From Massilia varians (GTDB lineage Bacteria; Pseudomonadota; Gammaproteobacteria; Burkholderiales; Burkholderiaceae_D): DNA of 64,000 nucleotides. Below the pieces are notes generated by a model. That model was not told the DNA's origin. It ran no database searches and worked only from the letters and a program-made list of their open reading frames with translations. Where the stretch lies: positions 4,961,001 through 5,025,000 of the forward strand of contig NZ_AP026966.1 in assembly GCF_027923905.1 (NCBI RefSeq), read 5' to 3'. This document shows, one piece after another, positions 17,321 through 25,094 of the stretch; within the stretch, counting starts at the first letter, position 1, and the number at the start of each line of letters is the position of its first letter. A program made the translations under genes and the position numbers.

Positions 17321-18226
17321 TTAACCCCGCGGATGATGCTGGGCATGCAGGTGCTTGAGGCGCTCGCGCGCAACATGCGTATAGATCTGTGTGGTCGAAA
17401 TGTCGGCGTGGCCCAGCAACAGCTGCACGACACGCAGGTCGGCGCCATGGTTCAACAAATGGGTGGCGAAGGCGTGGCGCAGGGTGTGCGGCGAGAGCGG
17501 TCCCTGGATGCCGGCCTTTTGCGCGTGTTTCTTGATCAGTATCCAGAACATTTGCCGCGTCATCGCCCCGCCGCGGGCAGTGACGAACAGGGCGTCGTCG
17601 ACCTGCCCGTTCAGGATGATGCCGCGCGCATCCCGCAGGTAGCGCTCCAGCCAGTTGCGCGCCTCCTGGCCGAAGGGCACCAGGCGGGTCTTGCTGCCCT
17701 TGCCGGTGATGCGCAACACGCCATCGTTCAAGCTGACTTCGACCAGTTTCAAGTCCACCAGTTCCGACACCCGCAGCCCGCTCGCATACATCAGCTCGAG
17801 CATGGTGCGTTCGCGCAGGCCCAGCGGCGTGGACACGTCCGGCGCCGCGAGCAAGGCTTCGACCTGGCTTTCGCTCACGGTGTGGACGAAGCGGGTCGGC
17901 TGCTTGGCCGACGCCATCTTCAGGCAGGGATCCATCGGGATCTGGTTGCGGCGCAGCGCCAGCCCGTAGAAGCGTTTCAATACCGACAGGCGCCGGTTGG
18001 CCGTGCTGGGGCGGGTCTCCAGGTGGCGCTCGGCGAAGTAGGCGGCGATGTCCTCGGGTTGCACGGCCAGCAGGCTGGCGCGCTGGGGCCGCTTGGCTTC
18101 CAGCCAGCCGGCAAACAGCTTGAGGTCGCGGCGGTAGGCGTCGAGCGAATTTTTGGCCAGCCCCTGTTCCAGCCAGAGGGTGTCGCAGAACTCGTCGATC
18201 AGTCCCAGATCGATTGCTGCTGCCAT
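17321..18226 (-). CDS. xerD: Site-specific tyrosine recombinase XerD
   Basis: XerD works with XerC at the chromosome dif site to resolve dimers before division. The 301-residue protein has the N-terminal SAM-like core-binding domain (LIDEFCDTLWLEQGLAKNSL, YRRDLKLFAGWLE). The C-terminal catalytic domain shows Arg in YASGLRVSEL, Lys in GKGSK, HTLRHAFATHLLNHGADL (HxxR), GHADISTTQIYTHV (His and Tyr nucleophile). Length and order match housekeeping XerD rather than a phage integrase. The ATG at 18226 lies inside the end of ogt, a 28-bp overlap that suggests co-transcription. Confidence 0.95.
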   Translation of the reverse strand: MAAAIDLGLIDEFCDTLWLEQGLAKNSLDAYRRDLKLFAGWLEAKRPQRASLLAVQPEDIAAYFAERHLETRPSTANRRLSVLKRFYGLALRRNQIPMDPCLKMASAKQPTRFVHTVSESQVEALLAAPDVSTPLGLRERTMLELMYASGLRVSELVDLKLVEVSLNDGVLRITGKGSKTRLVPFGQEARNWLERYLRDARGIILNGQVDDALFVTARGGAMTRQMFWILIKKHAQKAGIQGPLSPHTLRHAFATHLLNHGADLRVVQLLLGHADISTTQIYTHVARERLKHLHAQHHPRG

Positions 18227-18723
18227 GGGGATGCGGTGGCGCCTTCGTGGCGCAGCAGCCAGCGCTTGACGGACAGGTGGAAGCCGTTCTCGTCGTCCTG
18301 GTTGGAAAAGCCTCCCAGGCCGCCGGATGCCGTCACCCGGTGGCAGGGAACGATGAGCGGGAACCAGTTGGCGCCGCAGGCCTGGCCGACCGCGCGCGGG
18401 GCCGAGCCGATCGTCTTGGCCAGCAGGCCATAGGTCTTGACGGTGCCGCGCGGGATCGCGGCGATCTCGGACCAGACGCGGCGCTGGAAGGCGGTGCCGG
18501 CCTCGCACAACGGCAGCTCGAAACGGAAATCGGGGTCTTGCAGGTAGTGCGCCACCTGCCGGGCGGCTTGATCGGCCACCTCGTTGTCGGCGGCTTTTTC
18601 CTGGAACGAGGGCTGCAGATAGACCAGTTCGCGCACACGGCCGTCCATGGTGCGGATCCCGATGGCGCCGAACGGCGCCGGGACGATGGCGTTGAACAAG
18701 GTGCTTGCCTGGTCGGTCTTCAT
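18199..18723 (-). CDS. ogt: Methylated-DNA-protein-cysteine S-methyltransferase (O6-methylguanine repair)
   Basis: This suicide enzyme moves the alkyl group of O6-methylguanine in DNA to its own cysteine. The 174-residue protein has the active-site motif PCHRV with Cys127, preceded by the DNA-binding helix region GTVKTYGLLAKTIGSAPRAV (Arg finger) and GQACGANWFPLIVPCHRV. C-terminal features GGLGGFSN and the Trp-rich end are typical. It is a stand-alone Ogt/MGMT type with no Ada regulatory domain. It overlaps xerD. Its start is 57 nt downstream of an intrinsic terminator that closes a structured RNA (see 18780-18966), so its expression may involve readthrough. Confidence 0.94.
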   Translation of the reverse strand: MKTDQASTLFNAIVPAPFGAIGIRTMDGRVRELVYLQPSFQEKAADNEVADQAARQVAHYLQDPDFRFELPLCEAGTAFQRRVWSEIAAIPRGTVKTYGLLAKTIGSAPRAVGQACGANWFPLIVPCHRVTASGGLGGFSNQDDENGFHLSVKRWLLRHEGATASPWQQQSIWD

Positions 18724-18779
18724 TCCAGCATCTTAACCGCTGGGATGACGCCCTGCCACCCCATGGAGGAGCGCAAGCG

Positions 18780-18808
18780 AAAAAAAAAAGCGCACCCTGA
18801 GGTGCGCT
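18780..18808 (-). terminator. Intrinsic terminator upstream of ogt
   Basis: On the minus strand, AGCGCACC pairs perfectly with GGTGCGCT over a 4-nt loop and is followed by ten T residues. It is one of the strongest terminators in the window. It lies 57 nt before the ogt start codon and about 270 nt after the dctP-like stop. Confidence 0.9.
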
Positions 18809-18966
18809 CCAATGCGGGTCACGTCCCCGGCCGTTTAGCGGTGCTAACGGCTTCTGTAAAACGTGTGTCTCCTCGATTGTTCTCCGGTATGGATTACCGT
18901 GATTTTCTCTATGCTCCCCAAAACCGTGTGTGTTCTGTTCGCGTACGCACCATGTGGGTGCGAAGA
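18780..18966 (-). ncRNA. Candidate structured RNA or leader upstream of ogt
   Basis: A putative -10 box TATGAT (minus strand, 18978-18973) would start an RNA near 18966. Within the next about 185 nt there are at least three short hairpins: CGCACC/GGTGCG, CGGTA/TACCG, and a bulged GCCGTTAGC/GCTAAACGGC. The strong terminator at 18808-18780 then ends it. A tiny ORF (MVRTRTEHTRFWGA, no good ribosome site) is inside. I do not recognise the fold as 6S, tmRNA, SRP or a known riboswitch. It could be a stand-alone sRNA or a leader that attenuates ogt-xerD. Confidence 0.5.
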
Positions 18967-19080
18967 GGCCCCATCATAACGCAAGCTTTTCGAGCAAACG
19001 TATCTTTTTGGCCACATTACAGAAAATTATTTTAGATATGCGAAAAACGCATGAGCGTTCGCAGGCGTGTCATGACGCTG

Positions 19081-20091
19081 TCATTTGCCGCTCTTGTCCA
19101 CCTCGCGCCGGATCGCCTGCACCACGTCCTTGCCGATGCGCGCTTCCATCTGCGTGTACACCGACTGCATGGCGCGCCGCCACTCGGCCTGCTGCTGCGG
19201 GCTGAGCGTATGGATGGTGATGGTGCCGGCGCGGCGGATAGCCTCCAGGGCCGCGTCGTTGGTCCGCTGGGCGATGGTCTTCTCGTAGGCAGTGGCTTCC
19301 ATCATGGCTTTTTCCAGCGTCTTGCGGATGCCGCCCGGCAGGCCGTCCCAGAACTTCTTGTTGACGATGACCGCATAGCCCAGGTAGCCGTGATTCGACA
19401 CCGTCAGGTGCTTCTGCGACTCGTGCATGCGCTGGGTGAACATGTTCGAGGGCGTGTTCTCGGTGCCTTCCACCACGCCGTCGCGCAGGGCGGGCGTGGT
19501 TTCCGAGAACGCCAGCGCCAGCGGCTGGGCGCCCAGCGAACGCATCTGGGCCTCCAGCACCCTGGAAGCCTGGATGCGCATGCGCAGGCCGCGGAAATCA
19601 GGCGGCGCCAGCAGCGGCTTGTTGGCCGACATCACCTTGAAGCCATTGTCCCAGTAGGCCAGCCCGGTGATGCCCTTGGACTCGAGTTTGCGCAGCAGGC
19701 CGCGCCCGATGCGCCCTTCCGTCACCGCGTACAGCGCCTGCTTGGACGGGAAGATGTAGGGCAGGTCGAAGGCTTCGAATTCTTTCACGCCCAGCGGCGA
19801 GAACTTGGCCAGCGAGGGCGCCAGCATCTGCACCGCGCCCAGCTGCAGGGCTTCGAGTTCCTCGCGGTCCTTGTAGAGCTGGCTGTTCGGGTAGACTTGC
19901 ACCTTCACCCTGCCGCGGGTCATCTGCTCGGCCAGGAGCTTGAAGCGCTCGGCGGCGCGCCCTTTTGGCGTGTCCGGCGCGACCACGTGGCTGAACTTGA
20001 TGACGATCGGCGCCTGCGCCCATGCGGCATTGCCTGCAAGGGCCAGCAGCACGGCGGACAAGAGGCGGATCTGGACGGCGGTTCGGTTCAT
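19081..20091 (-). CDS. TRAP-type dicarboxylate-like substrate-binding protein (DctP family), orphan
   Basis: This 336-residue periplasmic protein has a Sec signal peptide (RLLSAVLLALAGNAAWAQ). The DctP fold is recognisable from IVIKFSHVVAPDTPKGRAA, VQVYPNSQLYKDREELEALQ, FDLPYIFPSKQALYAV, ASRVLEAQMRSLGAQPLALA and EGTENTPSNMFTQRMHE. These proteins normally deliver C4-dicarboxylates or other organic acids to DctQ/DctM membrane subunits, but neither is adjacent. It is divergent from a DctS/DctR-like sensor-regulator pair with 116 bp between starts. It may be regulated by that pair, or may serve as its periplasmic ligand sensor; both are inference. Confidence 0.9.
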   Translation of the reverse strand: MNRTAVQIRLLSAVLLALAGNAAWAQAPIVIKFSHVVAPDTPKGRAAERFKLLAEQMTRGRVKVQVYPNSQLYKDREELEALQLGAVQMLAPSLAKFSPLGVKEFEAFDLPYIFPSKQALYAVTEGRIGRGLLRKLESKGITGLAYWDNGFKVMSANKPLLAPPDFRGLRMRIQASRVLEAQMRSLGAQPLALAFSETTPALRDGVVEGTENTPSNMFTQRMHESQKHLTVSNHGYLGYAVIVNKKFWDGLPGGIRKTLEKAMMEATAYEKTIAQRTNDAALEAIRRAGTITIHTLSPQQQAEWRRAMQSVYTQMEARIGKDVVQAIRREVDKSGK

Positions 20092-20207
20092 CCTGCTGAT
20101 TGATGCAAATAAGGTGGGTGGGAACCAGTCTGCGAGGCATGCGGCCGGCGCGCCATCGTGGACTTCCACAATAGTAGCCCGACAGTGTAACGAAATACGG
20201 AGCCTCG

Positions 20208-22211
20208 ATGACATTCCCGTTCGCCCAGCACCAGCCCGACGCGCAGCGTGCGCGCTCCTGGCGCTGGCTGGTGCCGGTCCTGCTGGTGCTGCTGTTCCTG
20301 GCGGTGCTGATCTGGCTGCCCTGGCAGGCGCGCCAGATGGAAGCGACCGAACGCCAGGAACAGCTGATCGCCGACACGCTCTGGGTCGAGCAGACCCTGC
20401 GCTTCGAGCTGGCGCGCAGCGAAGAAGCGCTGGCCGCGCTCGGCGCCGACCTGTCGCGCCCGCCGTATCAGCGGCCGGGCGCGGAGGCGCTGCAGGCGCG
20501 CTGGCGCCAGATGTTCGAGAACGGCCCCGAGCTGGTGCGCATCGTCTGGTATGACGCCGAGGGCAAGGTGCTGGCCAGCCACGGCCTGGAGCCGCCCGCC
20601 GCCCTGCCCGCGCCGACCCGGCTGGCGGCCGAGGTGGCCGGCGCCACCAGGCGCGGCCGCTACAGCGAACCCTACGGCGCCAGCGCCGCCACGCCGGGCG
20701 TGCTCGACTTCTACCTGCCGCTGTACGCGGACGGCAAGCCGGCCGGCAGCCTGGTCGCCACCTACAGCCTGCAGACCCTGCTCGACGAAGCCGTGCCCTG
20801 GTGGTTCGCGCAGGACAATGCCCTGACCCTGCTTGACCGCGACGACGACCCGGTGGCGCGCCGCGCCGCCGGCGGCCCGGGGCGCGGCGTGTACACCCAC
20901 CGGCGCGAGCTCGACCTGCCGGGCGCACTGGTGGTGCTGTCCACCGACAGCGTCAAGCGCGCGCCCCAGCTGCTGCCGAATCTGCTGGTGGGCTCGGTCA
21001 TCGTGCTGGCCCTGGGCCTGGTGATGAGCCTGGGTTCGCTGTGGCGCCACATCTCGCGCACGCTGGCGGCCGAGCGCGCGCTGCGCCAGCAGATGGCCTT
21101 CCGCACCGCGATGGAGAACTCCCTGATCACCGGGCTGCGGGCGCGCGACCTGGAAGGGCGTGTGACCTACGTGAACCGGGCCTTCTGTGAGATCGTCGGC
21201 CTGCCGGCGCAAGAACTGGTCGGCAAGAAGCCGCCCATGCCCTACTGGGCGCCGGAAGTCATGGCCGACTACGAAGAACGCTTCGCCAGCGTCCTGTCGG
21301 GCAACGTCACCCCGCAATTCGAAACCGTGTTCCAGCGCCCGGACGGCGTGCGGGTGCCGGTGCTGGTCTACGAGGCGCCGCTGGTGGATGCCGACGGCCG
21401 CCAGACCGGCTGGATGAGTTCGATCCAGGACATCACCGACCGCAAGCGCGCCGAGGAACTCAACCGCCAGCAGCAGGAAAAGCTGGAAACCAGCGCGCGC
21501 CTGGCCACCATGGGCGAGATGTCCTCGATGCTGGCCCACGAGCTGAACCAGCCGCTGGCGGCGATCTCGAGCTATACGGCGGGCGCCCTCAACGTGCTGG
21601 AGCGCAGCGGCAAGGCGGGCGAACCGGTGAATGCCGGCATGCTGCGGCACGCGCTGGAGCAGGCGCGCCAGCAGGCGCAGCGCGCCGGCCAGATCATCCG
21701 CAGCGTGCACGAGTTCGTGAAAAAGCGCGAACCGCGCCGCGAGCCGGTCACCATCCCCAGCGTGGTCGAGGGCGTGCGCGCCCTGGTCGAGCTGCAGGCG
21801 CGCCAGGCCGGCGTCATCCTGCGCGTCGAGCTGCCGCCGCAGTTGCCGAAGGTGGAGGCCGACCGCGTGATGCTGGAGCAGGTGCTGCTCAACCTCACCC
21901 GCAATGCGATCGAAGCGATGGTCGACACCCGGCTGGACCAGCGCGTGCTGCGCATCGGCGCCGCGCACGCGGACGGCATGGTGGCGGTGTCGGTGATCGA
22001 CCGCGGCCACGGCATCGCGCCGGAAGTGGCGGCCGGGCTGTTCTCGCCCTTCTATTCGACCAAGCTCGACGGCATGGGCATGGGCCTGTCGATCTGCCGC
22101 ACCGCGATCGAGTTCCACGGCGGCACCCTGAGCCATGCGCCGAACCCGGGCGGCGGCACCATCTTTACGTTCTCGCTGCCGGCGCAAGCGGCGGGCGGGG
22201 CGCTGGGCTAA
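20208..22211 (+). CDS. Sensor histidine kinase, DctS/DctB-like, with PAS domain
   Basis: This 667-residue membrane sensor kinase has a transmembrane helix near the N-terminus (WLVPVLLVLLFLAVLIWLPW) and a large periplasmic domain of about 220 residues. A second helix follows (LLVGSVIVLALGLVMSLGSL), then a cytoplasmic PAS domain (about 305-430). The HisKA segment has phospho-acceptor His444 in MLAHELNQPLAAI. The HATPase_c domain shows LLNLTRNAIEAM, VIDRGHGIAPE, FSPFYSTKLDGMGMGLSIC and a GGGTIF G-box. This layout matches kinases that sense dicarboxylates. GGAG lies about 8 nt before the ATG at 20208. The response-regulator gene follows 59 bp later. Confidence 0.93.
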   Translation: MTFPFAQHQPDAQRARSWRWLVPVLLVLLFLAVLIWLPWQARQMEATERQEQLIADTLWVEQTLRFELARSEEALAALGADLSRPPYQRPGAEALQARWRQMFENGPELVRIVWYDAEGKVLASHGLEPPAALPAPTRLAAEVAGATRRGRYSEPYGASAATPGVLDFYLPLYADGKPAGSLVATYSLQTLLDEAVPWWFAQDNALTLLDRDDDPVARRAAGGPGRGVYTHRRELDLPGALVVLSTDSVKRAPQLLPNLLVGSVIVLALGLVMSLGSLWRHISRTLAAERALRQQMAFRTAMENSLITGLRARDLEGRVTYVNRAFCEIVGLPAQELVGKKPPMPYWAPEVMADYEERFASVLSGNVTPQFETVFQRPDGVRVPVLVYEAPLVDADGRQTGWMSSIQDITDRKRAEELNRQQQEKLETSARLATMGEMSSMLAHELNQPLAAISSYTAGALNVLERSGKAGEPVNAGMLRHALEQARQQAQRAGQIIRSVHEFVKKREPRREPVTIPSVVEGVRALVELQARQAGVILRVELPPQLPKVEADRVMLEQVLLNLTRNAIEAMVDTRLDQRVLRIGAAHADGMVAVSVIDRGHGIAPEVAAGLFSPFYSTKLDGMGMGLSICRTAIEFHGGTLSHAPNPGGGTIFTFSLPAQAAGGALG

Positions 22212-22270
22212 AATCCGGGTGCGGCCCGCGCCGCCGATTAACCAACAGAACAAGTCCGGAGACCCACCAC

Positions 22271-22867
22271 ATGCTGCACATCGTCGACGATGAAGACGTC
22301 ATCCGCGACGCGCTCGCCTGGCTGGCGCAATCGCGCGGCCTGGAAGCGCGCGGCTACGCCAGCGGGGAGGAATTCCTCGCCGCCGTCGCCGCGTCCGCCC
22401 CCGGCGCCGGCGGCGCGCAGGGCGACTGCGTCCTGCTGGACGTGCGCATGCCCGGCATGAACGGCATCGCCGTTTTTGACCAGTTGGTAAAAAATGGCCT
22501 GAGCGCGCGCCTGCCGGTGATCTTCCTGACCGGCCACGGCGACGTGCCGATGGCGGTTGACTCGCTCAAGCGCGGCGCCTTCGACTTCTTCGAAAAACCC
22601 TTCAACGACAACGTGCTGATGGACCGCGTCGAGGAAGCGCTGGTCGCCTCGCGCAAGGCGCTCGATGCCGCGGCGGTGCAGGCGCGCCTGGCGACCCTGT
22701 CGGCGCGCGAGCGCGAAGTGCTGGACCTGATCCTGGCCGGCATGATGAACAAGGTGGTGGCCGACAAGCTCGGGATCAGCATGCGCACGGTGGAGGTGCA
22801 CCGCGCGCATATCTTCGACAAGATGCAGGTCAAGACGGCGGTCGAGCTGGCCGGCCTGCTGAAGTGA
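22271..22867 (+). CDS. Response regulator, FixJ/DctR type (REC + LuxR HTH)
   Basis: This 198-residue regulator has an N-terminal receiver (HIVDDEDVIRDALAWLAQ, phospho-acceptor Asp57 in LLDVRMPGMNG, Thr in FLTGHGDVPMAV, Lys in FFEKPFNDNVL). The C-terminal LuxR-type DNA-binding domain shows LSAREREVLDLILAGMMNKV and SMRTVEVHRAHIFDKM. It is the partner of the kinase immediately upstream. Likely targets include the divergent dctP-like gene, by analogy with DctS-DctR, which controls TRAP transport genes. Confidence 0.93.
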   Translation: MLHIVDDEDVIRDALAWLAQSRGLEARGYASGEEFLAAVAASAPGAGGAQGDCVLLDVRMPGMNGIAVFDQLVKNGLSARLPVIFLTGHGDVPMAVDSLKRGAFDFFEKPFNDNVLMDRVEEALVASRKALDAAAVQARLATLSAREREVLDLILAGMMNKVVADKLGISMRTVEVHRAHIFDKMQVKTAVELAGLLK

Positions 22868-22905
22868 CTCTGCCGGCACCGTTACCACAATTAATACTTT
22901 GCTTA

Positions 22906-22939
22906 TCACCGCGTGGGCAGGAAACCTGCCCACCCTACA
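22906..22939. repeat. Single REP-like unit, GTAGGGTG family
   Basis: One unit reads ATCACCGCGTGGGCAGG / CCTGCCCACCCTAC, with a stem GTGGGCAGG / CCTGCCCAC and a 3-nt loop. It lies 38 bp after the response-regulator stop. Its left end ATCACCGCGTGGGC is shared with the copy near 60511. Confidence 0.75.
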
Positions 22940-23083
22940 CGCCCTCAATTGCTCTTCGTTCTCCTTCTTTTTCGCGCGGCAAGCGTCCCTGCGGTTTGAA
23001 GGAAGCCTTGTAAAATGTACCGGAACGCGACACGGCCGCTGCATTCTGTGGCGATCGCGGAGTTATTGCATTTAGGGATACTC

Positions 23084-23461
23084 ATGAACGAAAAAACAGT
23101 TGCAGACAAGATGTTCCTGAGGACGGCGAAATCGATGCTGATCCTTAACGGACAAGCCAACCCCGGCGTGGCGGCGCAGATGCCGCAGCACCTGGTCAAG
23201 GAAGGCGACGGCCCCTTCGACGTGATCCTGATGTTCGCGCTCAACCGCAAGGAGCTCGAGCAATACCTGCCGGTGGCCAAGGAAAAGCTGGGGGAAAAGG
23301 GTTCGCTGTGGATCGCCTACCTCAAGCAGACCGCCTCCAAGGCCACCGACATCAATCGCGATTCGATCAATGCCTATGCCAAGGAAAACGGCATCACCGC
23401 GGTGGCGATGATCTCGATCGACGGCGACTGGTCGGGCCTACGCCTCAAGCGTATCGAGTGA
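23084..23461 (+). CDS. DUF3052-like small protein
   Basis: This 125-residue protein resembles the DUF3052 family (unknown function). It reads MNEKTVADKMFLRTAKSMLI at the start. The core has a Rossmann-like pattern (GPFDVILMFALNRKELEQYL, GEKGSLWIAYLKQTASKATD) and ends AMISIDGDWSGLRLKRIE. The ATG at 23084 was preferred to an in-frame start 23 codons earlier because TTAGGGA lies upstream. Its last 24 bp overlap the end of queG on the other strand. Confidence 0.7.
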   Translation: MNEKTVADKMFLRTAKSMLILNGQANPGVAAQMPQHLVKEGDGPFDVILMFALNRKELEQYLPVAKEKLGEKGSLWIAYLKQTASKATDINRDSINAYAKENGITAVAMISIDGDWSGLRLKRIE

Positions 23462-24553
23462 TACCCCATGGCGGCCGAGCGCCCAGGCCACGTGCTCGCG
23501 CACCAGGCTGGAAGGGTGGCCGGCGCGGGCTTGCAAGGCCGCCACGATCGCCGCATCGCCCTTGAGGTCCGCGCTGGCGGCGGCATTGCCCAGCCCCACC
23601 GCCAGGTTGCGCAGCCAGCGCTCGTGGCCGATACGGCGGATCGGACTGCCTTCCATCCGGCGGTTGAATTCCTCCTCTTCCCACCCGAACAGCTCGACCA
23701 TGCCGGCCGCGCCCAGGCCGTTCCTCTCGTCGAAATCGGGCAAGCTCGCGCGCTGTGCGAACTTGTTCCACGGGCAGGCCAGCTGGCAGTCGTCGCAGCC
23801 GTAGATGCGGTTGCCGATCAGGGGACGCAGGTCTTCCGGAATGGCGCCCTTGAGCTCGATGGTGAGATAAGAGATGCAGCGCCGTGCATCCAGCCGGCCG
23901 GGGCCGAGGATGGCCTGGGTCGGGCAGACCTCGATGCAGGCCTGGCACGCGCCGCAGTGGGCGCCGGTGGGCGGATCGACCGGCAGCGCCAGGTCGACCA
24001 GGATTTCGCCAATGAAGAAGGTGGAGCCGGCCGTGCGCGACAGCAGCAGCGTGTGCTTGCCGCGCCAGCCCAGGCCGGCTTTTTCCGCCAGCGGCAATTC
24101 CATCACCGGCGCCGAATCCGTAAACACGCGATAGCCCAGCTCGCCCACCGCCGCTTTCACGCGCTCGGCCAATTGCTGCAGGCGGTTACGCAGCACCTTG
24201 TGGTAGTCGCGCCCGCGCGCATACACCGAGACCACGGCGGCGCCGGGTTCCAGCTGGCGCGCGTGTTCCTCGCCACGCCAGTCGTCCCCGCGCGACATCG
24301 GCAGGTAGTCCATGCGCGCGACGATGGCGCGCACCGTGCCCGGCACCAGCTCGCTTGGCCGCGCACGCTTCATGCCGTGGCTTGCCATATAATCCATCTC
24401 ACCATGGCAGCCGGCGTCCAGCCAGGCCTGCAGGCCGGCTTCCGCATGCGCCAGGTCGACGTCCGCGATGCGCACGTCGGCGAAACCGAGTTCCGCGCCC
24501 CAGGTCTTGATGGTGCGTGCGAGCTCGTGCAGGTCGGGTGGGGATGTCAGCAT
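23438..24553 (-). CDS. queG: Epoxyqueuosine reductase QueG
   Basis: QueG carries out the last step of queuosine synthesis, reducing epoxyqueuosine to queuosine in tRNA with cobalamin and two 4Fe-4S clusters. The protein has about 371 residues. Landmarks are GCHGEMDYMASHG, FTDSAPVMELPLAEKAGLGW (active-site region), FIGEILVDLALP, and the ferredoxin-like cysteines CGACQACIEVCPTQAI and YGCDDCQLACPWN. A C-terminal HEAT-like segment (ALQARAGHPSSLVREHVAWA) ends it. The start is uncertain: ATG 24553 or an upstream GTG at 24592; neither has a strong ribosome site. tsaE begins on the opposite strand about 50 bp away. Confidence 0.95.
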   Translation of the reverse strand: MLTSPPDLHELARTIKTWGAELGFADVRIADVDLAHAEAGLQAWLDAGCHGEMDYMASHGMKRARPSELVPGTVRAIVARMDYLPMSRGDDWRGEEHARQLEPGAAVVSVYARGRDYHKVLRNRLQQLAERVKAAVGELGYRVFTDSAPVMELPLAEKAGLGWRGKHTLLLSRTAGSTFFIGEILVDLALPVDPPTGAHCGACQACIEVCPTQAILGPGRLDARRCISYLTIELKGAIPEDLRPLIGNRIYGCDDCQLACPWNKFAQRASLPDFDERNGLGAAGMVELFGWEEEEFNRRMEGSPIRRIGHERWLRNLAVGLGNAAASADLKGDAAIVAALQARAGHPSSLVREHVAWALGRHGVSLDTLEA

Positions 24554-24605
24554 GGCGGGATGAACAACATGGCGACAGCGGTCGCTTAACACGCTATTTT
24601 ATTCG

Positions 24606-25094
24606 ATGCAGCCTTTCAAAGCCTACTTGCCCGACGAATCCGCCACTGCCGCCCTGGGTGCGGCGCTGGCACGCGCGCTCCAGCCCGGCCTGGTGATCTA
24701 CCTGCACGGCGACCTGGGCGCGGGCAAGACGGCGCTCACCCGCGCCCTGATCCAGGCGGCCGGGCACAAGGGCACGGTCAAGAGCCCGACCTACACGCTG
24801 TCCGAGCCCTACCGCGTGCAGGTCGACGGCCAGGATATCAACATCATCCACTACGACCTGTACCGGATGTCGAGTCCCGAGGAATTCCTGGACGCGGGCT
24901 TCCGCGAAGACTTCGATGGCAGCAATATCTGCATCGTGGAATGGCCCGAAAAAGGCGAGCCGGTGTTGCCCTCACCCGACGTTCGAATCTTGCTTGACGT
25001 CAGCGGTCTCGGCCGTGAGGTAGAATTGCAGGCGTTGACTCAACCAGGCCTGCTATGTCTCGACCGCCTCGCCTACCCTCCACCGACTCCCTGA
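24606..25094 (+). CDS. tsaE: tRNA threonylcarbamoyladenosine biosynthesis ATPase TsaE
   Basis: TsaE is the P-loop ATPase of the t6A-modification complex with TsaB and TsaD. It has 162 residues, with Walker A GDLGAGKTALTR, then SPTYTLSEPYRV, IHYDLYRMSSPEEF and CIVEWPEKGE. The last 40 bp overlap the amiC start in another frame. This coupling of tsaE and amiC is common in proteobacteria. Confidence 0.95.
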   Translation: MQPFKAYLPDESATAALGAALARALQPGLVIYLHGDLGAGKTALTRALIQAAGHKGTVKSPTYTLSEPYRVQVDGQDINIIHYDLYRMSSPEEFLDAGFREDFDGSNICIVEWPEKGEPVLPSPDVRILLDVSGLGREVELQALTQPGLLCLDRLAYPPPTP

